Of a DNA stretch of 64,000 nucleotides, positions 23,256 to 32,405 are shown one piece after another. Within the stretch, counting starts at the first letter, position 1; each line of letters opens with the position of its first letter. Source of the stretch: an uncultured Solobacterium sp. (lineage in GTDB: Bacteria; Bacillota_I; Bacilli_A; Erysipelotrichales; Erysipelotrichaceae). Below the pieces are notes generated by a model. The model did not search any database and was not told where the DNA came from. It saw nothing but the letters and a program-made list of their open reading frames with translations. The stretch lies in the NCBI GenBank assembly GCA_900547815.1, contig URHY01000001.1, positions 1 through 64,000 of the forward strand. Direction: 5' to 3'. The translations under genes and the position numbers were made by a program.

Positions 23256-24263
23256 ATGTTATTAAAAAATGAATTTAAATTTCTTTTTTCAAAAAGAAAT
23301 ATTCTAGCATTGATCCTTGTTTTAATTAGCGTTTTATCCGTGTATTTTTTTAAATACAATACTGAATATGAACAATATGCATCCAATCAAATCATGTATT
23401 ATTATGAAACGTTAAATGAAGAAAACCAAAGAATCAATATTCTTCCAAAAGAAAAACTGAATGCCTTTTTTAGAGAGGATAGTATTTATTGTCAAAAGTT
23501 ATTAAGTGATTGGAAAAATGACGAGGATGCAAAAATTATCGCAAAAGATATGTATGATAGGGATCAAAATATTTTAAAATATATTGATTCAGGTATGGAT
23601 TTATCCAATTTTAAATCGATTCTTCAAAAAAATAAACAAGACTTAAAAAAACGAATTCAAATGGAAAAAACATATATTGAAAATGAATATTACGACTTTG
23701 TATATCAAAATAAACCGACGGGTTGTTATTTGATGGTGCAATTTTTAAAAGGAAACAATCTTTTCTTTTATTTATTCATGATTTTGATTCTAGTGTGGAA
23801 TGTGGATATATGGTCTAAAGATTTAGAAAACAATACATTTCGATATTTATTTACAATAGGGAAAAGTCGTAAATATGTATATATACTTCGCGCGTTGTTA
23901 CATATTTTTATCACTGTTTTTTTTAGTATACTATTTTTCGTTGTATTGTATTTGATTGGATATATATATTGTGGAAGTGGCATAGAGTTATTGATTGGAA
24001 CAACACCGGTGATTACTTACTTGTCTCATCATATTCTTTCTGTACTTGGATGGGTTTTGTTTAGTGCTTCATGCATACAATGTTTATCTTTGTTGACGAA
24101 AAATAAAGGAATGAGTCTAATGTTGACGGGATTATTATTTGTTTTTATGTATACATATTTGCATATAGAAACTTTATGGGCCTATACATCTTTGTTTTTT
24201 ATAGGCGCAATATGCATACAGTTCATTTCATGTCTCTATTTAGAAAGATTGGATTTAGGTTAA
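23256..24263 (+). CDS. ABC-2 type permease 1a
   Basis: 335 residues: one N-terminal transmembrane segment (residues ~14-31), a long extracytoplasmic helical region (35-165) and about five C-terminal segments (LFMILILVWNVDIWS, FFSILFFVVLYLIGYIYC, and others). ABC-2 permease pattern. It forms a transporter with the ATPase before it and the permease after it. Confidence 0.75.
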   Translation: MLLKNEFKFLFSKRNILALILVLISVLSVYFFKYNTEYEQYASNQIMYYYETLNEENQRINILPKEKLNAFFREDSIYCQKLLSDWKNDEDAKIIAKDMYDRDQNILKYIDSGMDLSNFKSILQKNKQDLKKRIQMEKTYIENEYYDFVYQNKPTGCYLMVQFLKGNNLFFYLFMILILVWNVDIWSKDLENNTFRYLFTIGKSRKYVYILRALLHIFITVFFSILFFVVLYLIGYIYCGSGIELLIGTTPVITYLSHHILSVLGWVLFSASCIQCLSLLTKNKGMSLMLTGLLFVFMYTYLHIETLWAYTSLFFIGAICIQFISCLYLERLDLG

Positions 24264-24267
24264 GTTT

Positions 24268-25593
24268 ATGAGTTTAGAAATAAAAAGTGTATTAAAGAAT
24301 AAAGTGAGTGCTGTTATCTTTTTCATTTTATTAGTATTGAACATGGTGCAAGTACCAAATTATATGGGACATGAGTATGATGTGGAACAGAATATGAATA
24401 TTTTTGAAACGCAGATTCAACAATACCAAAGAGCTTTATCAGATATCAATCTGCAATACATGGCCGTAAAACATATGAGTGCAGAGGAAAAGGTGTATTG
24501 GAATAGTTATCAGGATTATTTAAGCTGGGCTATTGATAATGCCAAAGCTGGATGGAATTTATTTAACAAATATGGAAAAGAAGTTTTTAAAAATAAAGGA
24601 TTAATAAAAAGATATAATGAAATTACATTATGGGATAAGCTGTATCATTTGGATACTTTAAAAAAGAATGGTGATGAAAAATTTATGCGCCAAGTTCATA
24701 AATTAGGCTTTGAAGAAGCAGATATTTTATTTGATCAGAGTCGGATTTTTATGATTGGAAGCCAAATATCTCAAAATAAAAAAGAGGATTATAGAACCGT
24801 TGAATTATCTGTTCAAGAACAGCTACATCAATTAGAAACAAATACGGAACAATATGTAGGAAAAGGTCCATGGTATTTTTTAGCACACCAGTTAAGAATA
24901 GACAGTTCATTTGCGTATTTGTTTATGCCTTTATGTTTGATTTATTGTGTTGTTGTTTTAATGTACGAAAAAAAGACAGGTGTTTTTGAGCTCGAACAAT
25001 TAAATGATGTGCACTTTTTCGTACACATACAAGTAAAATTATTTATAGCTTTTTTACTTCTTATGATTGCATCAATTGGTATTCCTTTTCTTTTGCTAGG
25101 AATTAGTAATGGCTTTGCAGGATGGGATACATGGCTGTTGGCTGACACTAAACATTTTTTCTCTTTTAAAAGGATGTATCATACAGACAATTATGTCATA
25201 AATAATATGTCTGAATATTATGCGACAGAACAAGGATTTATACCTGATTTATCTTTTATTCCATTATGGAAAGCTTTAATAATATCTTTACCATTAATTC
25301 TTCTAAAATTAGAACTTTATATTCAAATGGCTATGTTTTGTGTATATACCTTCACGAAAACAGGATTTAATTATTTATCTGGAATAATTTGTATTATTTT
25401 ACATGTCCTCAGTCAAAGAATGGATTTGATATCTTTTATAAATCCATTTAGTATAACCCCAAGTTTGAGTGTTTTATCGGGTTGTGGCATGCAAAATTGG
25501 TTGAATTCGATTTGTATATGTGCCGTTTTTATTTTTGTTTTACTATTTATAAATTATGTGAGTGTTCGACAGAAAGATAAGATGAGCTTATGA
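24268..25593 (+). CDS. ABC-2 type permease 1b
   Basis: 441 residues. N-terminal membrane segment (13-30), a ~170-residue helical outside domain, then segments such as YLFMPLCLIYCVVVLMY and IAFLLLMIASIGIPFLLLG. It starts 4 bases after permease 1a. Two unlike permeases per ATPase resemble LanEG and BcrB arrangements. Confidence 0.75.
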   Translation: MSLEIKSVLKNKVSAVIFFILLVLNMVQVPNYMGHEYDVEQNMNIFETQIQQYQRALSDINLQYMAVKHMSAEEKVYWNSYQDYLSWAIDNAKAGWNLFNKYGKEVFKNKGLIKRYNEITLWDKLYHLDTLKKNGDEKFMRQVHKLGFEEADILFDQSRIFMIGSQISQNKKEDYRTVELSVQEQLHQLETNTEQYVGKGPWYFLAHQLRIDSSFAYLFMPLCLIYCVVVLMYEKKTGVFELEQLNDVHFFVHIQVKLFIAFLLLMIASIGIPFLLLGISNGFAGWDTWLLADTKHFFSFKRMYHTDNYVINNMSEYYATEQGFIPDLSFIPLWKALIISLPLILLKLELYIQMAMFCVYTFTKTGFNYLSGIICIILHVLSQRMDLISFINPFSITPSLSVLSGCGMQNWLNSICICAVFIFVLLFINYVSVRQKDKMSL

Positions 25594-25704
25594 AAAAAAT
25601 ATTGTTGTATAGAAAATGATAAAAGAAATGTTTTGATTTACATTTACTTTTGTAACATTTTCAATTGTTCTAACTTCTAACTAAAAAAAGGAGGGCTATT
25701 TATA

Positions 25705-26574
25705 ATGATAAAACAAAATGTTTTAGATGTTTTAAATTTGTGTAAGTCATATGGCAATCATTTAGTGTTAGATGATATTTCGTTCTCTATTCGAGAAAAT
25801 GAAATTGTAGGTTTTATTGGTCCTAATGGTGCAGGTAAAAGTACATTAATGAAATGTTTATGCGGGTTAATTCATATGGATTCTGGAAATGTTACTATAT
25901 GTGGTCATGATATACAAAGTCAAAGAGAGAAGGCTTTGTCGCATCAGGCTAGTTTGATTGAAAGTCCAGGACTTTTCTTTAATATGACTGGTTATGAAAA
26001 TCTTGAGATATTTGCCAGCTTAAAAAATGTATCGAAAGATAAACTACAACAAATGGCAGATTATACACGAATAGGAGATTATTTAAAGAAGCCTGTATCT
26101 AGCTATTCTTTAGGTATGAAACAAAGATTAGCACTTTCTATTGCATTGCTATCTTCTCCACAATTCCTAATGTTAGATGAGCCTATGAATGGATTGGATC
26201 CATCGGGTGTATTTGAATTGCGAAAAGAGCTTCGTAAAATGGTGGATGAACAAGGAATGTCTTTATTGATTTCTAGCCATCAATTAAATGAAATTGAAAA
26301 GATTGCTGATCGAATTATTTATATTGAAAATGGTAAAATTAAAGAGGTAGAAAAACAAGAGCAGACAATCACATATCAAATTAGGGTGAATAAAATAATA
26401 ACAGACCACCAGTTTAGAAAACTATCAGATTTTCTATATGAATTTTCTATTCAAAACCAAAATGAGCTATCCGTATATTTACGCAAATTAGAAAGAGAAG
26501 ACGTTCAGCTGCTGGATATCACTAATACAAGCGATGATTTAGAGAATATGTATACAAGAATTTATGGAGAATAG
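25705..26574 (+). CDS. ABC transporter ATPase (BcrA type) 2
   Basis: 289 residues. Walker A GPNGAGKST (39-47), signature YSLGMKQRL (134-142), Walker B LMLDEP (Glu159) and SSHQLNE. It is a paralogue of the ATPase at 22373. A strong AAAGGAGGGC site is upstream, with a 111-base gap after the previous gene, so it may begin a second transcript. Confidence 0.88.
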   Translation: MIKQNVLDVLNLCKSYGNHLVLDDISFSIRENEIVGFIGPNGAGKSTLMKCLCGLIHMDSGNVTICGHDIQSQREKALSHQASLIESPGLFFNMTGYENLEIFASLKNVSKDKLQQMADYTRIGDYLKKPVSSYSLGMKQRLALSIALLSSPQFLMLDEPMNGLDPSGVFELRKELRKMVDEQGMSLLISSHQLNEIEKIADRIIYIENGKIKEVEKQEQTITYQIRVNKIITDHQFRKLSDFLYEFSIQNQNELSVYLRKLEREDVQLLDITNTSDDLENMYTRIYGE

Positions 26575-26576
26575 AT

Positions 26577-27692
26577 ATGGTTTATTTGTTAAAGTATGAA
26601 TGGCAGAAATTTATTCGCACAAAAAAGAATTGGCTTGTATTCTTATTGATTCTTTGTTCTTTTATAGGGTATGTTTCTTTTAACGGATACCAAAATCATG
26701 TATACATAGAAGCAAAAACGGAACAGTTTTCCAAGGCAAGGCAAAATGCTATGTACGATATTACGAATATGGTAAATTATCAGTTTTTGGCTAAAAAAGA
26801 AAAAGACAAACAATATTATGGAAATGCGATTGAATATTTTAATAGGCTGTATTCCTGTGCAAATGATTTATACCGTGATTATTCTACTTCTGCAGTTTCT
26901 TTAGATGATTTAATGCAGTGGAATGATTTGTTAATTGAAGGAAAAATAAAAAAGTATACGATTATTTCGTATACAACGCATTCTTTAGATTACCTAAAAA
27001 AGACACAGAAAGAATATAGGTATTTAAAAAAGAATCATATTCCAATTAAGCATTCGCCTTATGTTTGTACAACATCTAACTTGGCTGTGAATTTATCGAA
27101 TCATTATTTAGGTGCAGTTTTATTGATTTTATATTTCCTTTTGATTTTTGATATATTTAAAGAATTCGATCAAGGCGTGTATAAAATATTGTTTACTTCA
27201 AAATACGATACTTTAAAAATTATTCTTACTAAAGTGGTATTTTCTATTTTTTTGTTAATTGGATTTATTTGTTTGATAGTTCTATTATTTGGCGTAAATA
27301 CACTGATTTTTGGTATGGGAAATACGCAATATTCATTTTCAGTGGGAAATCATATATATATGGAAAGTAAGATACTAATGTATATTATTTTTATAACAAT
27401 AGCTATGAGTTTATTTCTGATAGGTATATATACATTAATCTCTTGCTTGTTTAAATCAACTACGACATCTTTGGTGATTACTATAACGCTTTATTTAATG
27501 GTTAATCTTTTTAGTCAGAACTTACATAAAATTAATTATTTCATTGGATTTCTAAATGTTGATATGTTTAGTATGCTTCAACAAAATAAAATTTTTACCA
27601 TTTGTATAATGAATATTGTTGTTTTAATAGTTTGTGTGATTTTAAGCATTTTATTGTTAAAAAAGAGAGATTTGATTGTAACGGGTGATTGA
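26577..27692 (+). CDS. ABC-2 type permease 2a
   Basis: 371 residues with the same plan as permease 1a: N-terminal segment (LVFLLILCSFIGYVSF), outside domain to ~175, then several segments (AVLLILYFLLIFDIF, IFLLIGFICLIVLLFG, and more). Its end overlaps the next gene by 8 bases. Confidence 0.72.
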   Translation: MVYLLKYEWQKFIRTKKNWLVFLLILCSFIGYVSFNGYQNHVYIEAKTEQFSKARQNAMYDITNMVNYQFLAKKEKDKQYYGNAIEYFNRLYSCANDLYRDYSTSAVSLDDLMQWNDLLIEGKIKKYTIISYTTHSLDYLKKTQKEYRYLKKNHIPIKHSPYVCTTSNLAVNLSNHYLGAVLLILYFLLIFDIFKEFDQGVYKILFTSKYDTLKIILTKVVFSIFLLIGFICLIVLLFGVNTLIFGMGNTQYSFSVGNHIYMESKILMYIIFITIAMSLFLIGIYTLISCLFKSTTTSLVITITLYLMVNLFSQNLHKINYFIGFLNVDMFSMLQQNKIFTICIMNIVVLIVCVILSILLLKKRDLIVTGD

Positions 27693-29034
27693 TATGTTGA
27701 AATTTATGAAATTTGAAATAAAACGGAACTTAAAAAAATCACAAGTTAAAATATTAATTGGGCTTTTGCTTATATGCGAACTTGTTATGTTGGTTGTATT
27801 AAACAATAAGGCACAGATAGAAGACGTATTTTCATTATCTCAAGGATCAATGGAAGTCAGTGCTTTAACTCGTTTTAATTTACCTGATTCGAAAAGAAAA
27901 TATATCGAAAAACAGATTGAATCTGTAAATAATAAAGGGAAGTTTTTTGAATACTACAAAGAGAATAAACAGTGGAAGAAAATGTATATAACGGGTATGG
28001 AAGTCTATTGTTACAATGTGGATATGCGTACGAGCGTACCGATAAAATCACAGTCTACTTTTGATTATACAAATCATGAGAAAGAGTTAAAACAGATTCA
28101 AAAAAAATATAAATTAACACGAGTACCACCAAATCCCAAAGAGTGCACATGGTTTCAACCTGTAGGAACGGCTGGCTATGAAATGATTCCAACATATCAG
28201 CAGGGAGCACGTTATTTTGAGAGATTATACCGAAATGAATTGAGCCCTCTTTGTTATTCAAGCGTAGACAGTGCTACAATTTTAATACAACTAAGTCGAA
28301 ATGTATTGTTTTTGGGCATTCCCATTCTAATTGTATTGTTATTTTTTAATGTACGAAAAAATTATCATGACGATGGTTTGGATAAATCTTTAATGGTTAT
28401 ACCTGGATTGAAAAATAAATTTTATATATACAAATTTACTTCAGATCTCATTTTGATTCTTGGTGTTGTATTCGTTCCTATATTAATATTTTCAATCATT
28501 CTAGGCGTAAAGTCAGGATTTCAAAATTTTAAATATCCAATTTTAGCTAATATGGATGGAATTACAGGTTTTAGTTTTTCAAGAATTAAAGATTTTGTAA
28601 ATGGAACACAACACTGTATTTCGAAAAATGCTATGTACAATGTAGGTTTAACATATTACAGTACAGAAATGGCACGAAATCCTTATTTGGATTATACGAC
28701 ATTAGGAATTGTCATTATTTTGACAGTAGTAATGCTTATACTGTTGATTGGTGTTTATTATCAGTTTACTTTTATGGTTTCTTATCTTATTAAAAATGCG
28801 TATATAGGATTATTTATTAGTTTATTTGTTATAGTAGGACTATACTTTTTATCGCCGCTAGGTTCTTTAAATATGATAAATATAATTAATCCACTTACTT
28901 ATAGAGATCCAACAATGATTATTACTGGAACAAGTAGTTTTCCATATTCAATTGGAATGATAGTGTTGCTAATATACAATGTTTTGGTTTTTGTATTAAA
29001 TAGAAGGGTGTTTAATGAAAATTATTATGAATAA
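27685..29034 (+). CDS. ABC-2 type permease 2b
   Basis: 449 residues. N-terminal segment (KILIGLLLICELVMLVVL), large outside domain (50-195), and C-terminal segments including VLFLGIPILIVLLFF, LILGVVFVPILIFSIIL and GLFISLFVIVGLYFLSPLG. It pairs with permease 2a and ATPase 2. Confidence 0.72.
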   Translation: MIDMLKFMKFEIKRNLKKSQVKILIGLLLICELVMLVVLNNKAQIEDVFSLSQGSMEVSALTRFNLPDSKRKYIEKQIESVNNKGKFFEYYKENKQWKKMYITGMEVYCYNVDMRTSVPIKSQSTFDYTNHEKELKQIQKKYKLTRVPPNPKECTWFQPVGTAGYEMIPTYQQGARYFERLYRNELSPLCYSSVDSATILIQLSRNVLFLGIPILIVLLFFNVRKNYHDDGLDKSLMVIPGLKNKFYIYKFTSDLILILGVVFVPILIFSIILGVKSGFQNFKYPILANMDGITGFSFSRIKDFVNGTQHCISKNAMYNVGLTYYSTEMARNPYLDYTTLGIVIILTVVMLILLIGVYYQFTFMVSYLIKNAYIGLFISLFVIVGLYFLSPLGSLNMINIINPLTYRDPTMIITGTSSFPYSIGMIVLLIYNVLVFVLNRRVFNENYYE

Positions 29035-29269
29035 AAAACCAGGAAGAGTATTATTGATATGCATAATTGTACTTGCTATTATTTGTCCTTTGCATATCTA
29101 TCATGATAAGAAAAAAGTAGAAGATATAAAATCTGGTGCAATTGTAATCCAAAATTCAGAAACACCTATTGATGAATTACATCCAGAATTTGCATATTTA
29201 TGGCTATTTCCATATGGAATTGTAGAAGTGGTACTACTATCTTTGTATTATGTTCGAACAAGAGATTGA
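29015..29269 (+). CDS. Small membrane protein beside the bacteriocin-type transporter
   Basis: 84 residues with two hydrophobic helices (VLLICIIVLAIICPLHIY and FAYLWLFPYGIVEVVLLSLYYV). It overlaps the previous gene by 20 bases if ATG 29015 is used; ATG 29027 is an alternative. It precedes the DUF1430 gene, in a place where lactococcin-972-type loci encode small accessory proteins. Confidence 0.55.
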   Translation: MKIIMNKKPGRVLLICIIVLAIICPLHIYHDKKKVEDIKSGAIVIQNSETPIDELHPEFAYLWLFPYGIVEVVLLSLYYVRTRD

Positions 29270-29301
29270 TTAACTACAATTGAAAAAGTAGGGAGCAGGG
29301 T

Positions 29302-31332
29302 ATGAAAAAAATAATAATGGTTTTGGTTATCTTTATATCAAGTATTATTTTTTATGATAGTTATGTTAACTTGTCACAAAAACAATATAATGATGTGATA
29401 AATCTGAGTTACAAGTTTGCTCAAGAAAACAATATGGAAGTTGTTCCAATTGATTTACAATTGAGTGAAGATAAGCAAGAAAGAACAGAACAATTTAATC
29501 AGGTGTATTCTTTTTTGCAAGAACATTCGTATCCTTGTTTTGTTGGCATAGTTTCTAAAAATATAAAAACGGAATATGTATATCTTCCAAAACAAAATAA
29601 ACTACCAATTTATACAGAAGAAAATAAAGCGATTGATTTTACTAAAAATAGCGATTATTATTTGTCTTCTTCGTATAAGGATAAAAATAGGTATGCAACG
29701 ATTGATTTTATTGATCAAGATTTTCATAGTGAATACAATAATGTGCATAGAATAAAGACTTTTGCGAATTATATAGAAGATTGGAATGGAAATACACTAT
29801 TTCCGTTGTATTTTGTCACAAATTCCAAACAGGATTTGTTGAAGGATTTAGAGAATACGAAAATATTATCTGAATTGAAAGTGGATGGTGATATCACAAC
29901 ATCCGATTTTTCTACAGGAGTGATTGACTATTCGTTTTTAAAGAGAATTTTGATGTATTTAGCAATTGCGGTTTTATTATGTCTTTTATCTGATGCATTG
30001 ACATCTAGAAAAGAAGTTTTTATTCGTAAGATGCAAGGTGCTACTTCATGGTTTATATATAAGAGGCTATATGGAAAATTTTATTTGTTAAGTATATTGA
30101 TGTTTGTATTAACACAAGCTTTATTATATCTTCTTGTGGTTCAAAACTTTAGACCTGTTACTCATGAACTCATTCAATATTTACTGCAGTCTGCTCTTCT
30201 TTTTGTACTTTGTCTGATTGTAGTTGGATTTATAATATATGTCTTATTAAGTCAAATTCAATCGGTTGTTATATTGAAAAAATCTCAGTTTAGATGGATT
30301 TCAATGACTCTGTTTATATTGAAATGTGTCTTTTTGATTTCAATATTTATACCATTATTGACTTCGTTCAAGTATACATCTCAGGTGGTTCAGGATGGGT
30401 ATTACTTAAATAAATACAAAGAAACCTATAATAATTATCTTCGTTTAGAGGGTGTTAATATAAATATGTTTTCTTTGGAGTTCCAAGATGCGATGAGCCA
30501 GTTGAATGAAAAGATTCGAGAATATCCATATATATATGAAGATTTCTCAACCAAAATAAATCGTGATGAGGATGAAATAACATATCCTTATATCATTGTA
30601 AATGAGGAGTATTTAAAGGAATATGATTTATATAAGGATGGTAAGCCAGTTAAAACATTTAAACCGGGTACTCTTTATGCTCCAAAATCAGTGAATGTAG
30701 ATGAAAGTTATTGTTTGGCTACAGAGTGTGAGTATGATCAACTTGATGATGGTTATGTCATGATTTCGCATAGTTTAAGAGAGGATAATTGGCATGTAAA
30801 AAATCCAATTATTTATGTTGTGGATGAAAACTATGATATGAGTCAATTTGGTATTTTTATTAAGGATAAAGATAAAACCGTAAAGAAGTCCATTAATGAT
30901 TTCTTGAAATCTAAGGGATTGTATCAAAATATGAATTATGCGTATGAAAATTATGATTATGGAAAAAAGACCATGGTAATCAATAAATTGATTATAGATT
31001 CAGCTATATTACTTTTTGTCTATGCGATTGTTTTATTCTTGTTCCAGTATCAATCTATATATTTATATTTTTTAGAAAATCGAAAGATGATTTCTTTAAA
31101 TTGTTTGTTGGGAAAAAACATCTGGCAAAAATATCGTGATTTTATTATTGTGAATCTGTTCGTTTATCTTGTCTTGCTGTTGTGGATGGTTCTAATTGTA
31201 AAAAATATTTCGACAATAGGCTTGTATTTGTGGATATTCACAATTCTAATCGATTTTATGATAGCTCTAATTTTTAGAACGTATTTTGAAAGAAAGAAAG
31301 TGTTGTTATCCTTGAAAGGAGATTTGGAATGA
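29302..31332 (+). CDS. Bacteriocin-associated integral membrane protein (DUF1430 type)
   Basis: 676 residues. An N-terminal segment, an outside domain to ~205, a membrane block around 210-360 (YLAIAVLLCLLSDAL, LLSILMFVLTQALLYLLVV, LLFVLCLIVVGFIIYVLL), a second outside domain (~365-560) and a final membrane block. This duplicated FtsX-like layout matches the large permease of lactococcin-972-type export/immunity transporters. It overlaps its ATPase by 4 bases (ATGA). No bacteriocin precursor was found nearby. Confidence 0.75.
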   Translation: MKKIIMVLVIFISSIIFYDSYVNLSQKQYNDVINLSYKFAQENNMEVVPIDLQLSEDKQERTEQFNQVYSFLQEHSYPCFVGIVSKNIKTEYVYLPKQNKLPIYTEENKAIDFTKNSDYYLSSSYKDKNRYATIDFIDQDFHSEYNNVHRIKTFANYIEDWNGNTLFPLYFVTNSKQDLLKDLENTKILSELKVDGDITTSDFSTGVIDYSFLKRILMYLAIAVLLCLLSDALTSRKEVFIRKMQGATSWFIYKRLYGKFYLLSILMFVLTQALLYLLVVQNFRPVTHELIQYLLQSALLFVLCLIVVGFIIYVLLSQIQSVVILKKSQFRWISMTLFILKCVFLISIFIPLLTSFKYTSQVVQDGYYLNKYKETYNNYLRLEGVNINMFSLEFQDAMSQLNEKIREYPYIYEDFSTKINRDEDEITYPYIIVNEEYLKEYDLYKDGKPVKTFKPGTLYAPKSVNVDESYCLATECEYDQLDDGYVMISHSLREDNWHVKNPIIYVVDENYDMSQFGIFIKDKDKTVKKSINDFLKSKGLYQNMNYAYENYDYGKKTMVINKLIIDSAILLFVYAIVLFLFQYQSIYLYFLENRKMISLNCLLGKNIWQKYRDFIIVNLFVYLVLLLWMVLIVKNISTIGLYLWIFTILIDFMIALIFRTYFERKKVLLSLKGDLE

Positions 31333-31958
31333 AGGTAGTAGTTGTTGATAAGATTCATAAACAATATCATGATCATGTGATTTTTGATGATTTCTCAATG
31401 GAAATAGAACAAGGAAGTTTTGTCGCAATACAAGGTGCTTCAGGATCAGGGAAATCTACATTGTTAAATATGATTGGTCTTTTGGATTCTCCAGATAAAG
31501 GAAACATTGTGATTTTTGATAAGAAAAATGTAAAACCATTTTCTAGACAGGCCAATAAATTGTTAAAGGCAAAAATAGGATATTTATTCCAGAATTTTGC
31601 GCTGATTGATAATAAGAGCGTGTATTACAACTTGTATTTGTCTATAGATCACTTTTCATTTCCAGATAAGAAGGAAAGAATTCTAAAAGCACTTGAAGAT
31701 GTGGGTTTAAAAGGTTTCGAAAATAAAAAGATATGTGAATGCTCTGGTGGAGAGCAACAAAGAGTTGCCTTAGCTCGTCTTTTAATCAAACCATGTCAAT
31801 TGATTTTGGCAGATGAACCAACAGGAAGTTTGGATTTAGTGAACAAAGAGGTTGTGTTTAAAATCCTAAAGAAAATGCAGTCACAGGGAAAAACAATTGT
31901 GATAGTCAGTCATGATGAAGTGCTTGTAGAAAGAGCGGATCGTATAATAAATATCTAA
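31329..31958 (+). CDS. ABC ATPase, MacB/bacteriocin-export type
   Basis: 209 residues, a minimal MacB-like ATPase. Walker A GASGSGKST (36-44), signature CSGGEQQRV (138-146), Walker B LILADEP (Glu163) and IVSHD. Small single-domain ATPases like this pair with DUF1430 permeases. It is translationally coupled to the permease and is the last gene of the cluster. Confidence 0.88.
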   Translation: MKVVVVDKIHKQYHDHVIFDDFSMEIEQGSFVAIQGASGSGKSTLLNMIGLLDSPDKGNIVIFDKKNVKPFSRQANKLLKAKIGYLFQNFALIDNKSVYYNLYLSIDHFSFPDKKERILKALEDVGLKGFENKKICECSGGEQQRVALARLLIKPCQLILADEPTGSLDLVNKEVVFKILKKMQSQGKTIVIVSHDEVLVERADRIINI

Positions 31959-31970
31959 AATGCACCTTAA

Positions 31971-31988
31971 GCACGCGTATAAGACGCA
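31971..31988. repeat. GCACGC-type repeat near the right end of B
   Basis: AAGCACGCGTATAAGACGC matches the left-end block at 14992-15020 apart from one missing 11-base unit. Confidence 0.5.
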
Positions 31989-32026
31989 AAAATAACTGAA
32001 TATGCTTTAAATAAAGAAATATTCAG

Positions 32027-32039
32027 TTCTCTAAACGTA
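32027..32039 (+). other. Proposed B/C junction attachment site
   Basis: TTCTCTAAACGT matches 6152-6163 at the end of rpsI exactly; the following bases diverge (AG for TA). About 40 bases beyond the GCACGC repeat. Confidence 0.55.
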
Positions 32040-32061
32040 GTATTTTACTTACTAAAAGAAA

Positions 32062-32096
32062 GCAAAAGCCTCTATATAAAGGATTTTTTCTTTTGC
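32062..32096 (+). terminator. Terminator-like hairpin at the left end of C
   Basis: GCAAAAG (32062-32068) and CTTTTGC (32090-32096) enclose CCT...AGG and TTTTTT. Confidence 0.5.
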
Positions 32097-32119
32097 CTAA
32101 ATACTATGAATTCGTATGT

Positions 32120-32140
32120 GTAGGTCACAAATAGGTCACA
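32120..32140 (+). repeat. Arm-like direct repeats GTAGGTCACA / ATAGGTCACA
   Basis: Copies at 32120-32129 and 32131-32140, 11-bp period, differing from element A's repeat only by A-to-C and one flanking base. Confidence 0.5.
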
Positions 32141-32199
32141 CAACTTTTTAAACTAAAAACCTCGAAGAATATCTAAAATGGTAGTCACCTTTTTATGTG

Positions 32200-32363
32200 A
32201 GAGTATTGGTAGTACTCTTAATCGTCTTGGATGTTCGAAGTATCCAGGATATTTTTTTATAAAAGAAAAAGCCTTAATCAAAACTTGATCTCTGATAACG
32301 AGAGTTACGATTAAGGAGTAGTTAATAAAAATAGGAAGCAGTGTCGTTTCCAAGACTGCTTCC
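32200..32363 (-). ncRNA. Hairpin-rich non-coding region downstream of abiF
   Basis: In minus-strand order: GGAAGCAGT/ACTGCTTCC (32334-32363) followed by TATTTTTATT; CCTTAATC/GATTAAGG (32272-32316) with an inner CTCTC...GAGAG-like arm followed by CTTTTTCTTTT; TGGAT/ATCCA (32228-32246); and AGAGTA/TACTCT (32200-32218). The first two look like terminators. AbiF genes are reported to be accompanied by structured RNAs, so this is a candidate for one; its boundaries are guesses. Confidence 0.35.
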
Positions 32364-32405
32364 TCAAAACTAATGTTTTTCCTTGCAAACGTAGTTTAAC
32401 ACAGA

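Larger units (their letters stand above)
14868..32039. mobile_element. Integrative element B (partly decayed, ABC-transporter cargo)
   Basis: 17.2 kb between the junction copy at 14858 and the copy at 32027. Related GCACGC repeats lie near both ends (14994-15053, 31971-31988). It contains an integrase remnant of the same family as A's, a broken CwlT-like hydrolase typical of conjugative elements, a DUF4143 ATPase, duplicated Rgg-like regulators and three ABC systems. The mobility genes are lost, so it is probably fixed while the cargo genes stay intact. Confidence 0.55.

Noticed and set aside
32153-32353. 66-codon ORF on the minus strand downstream of abiF
   Set aside because: The frame runs through several hairpins and two terminators, so the region is better read as non-coding structure.
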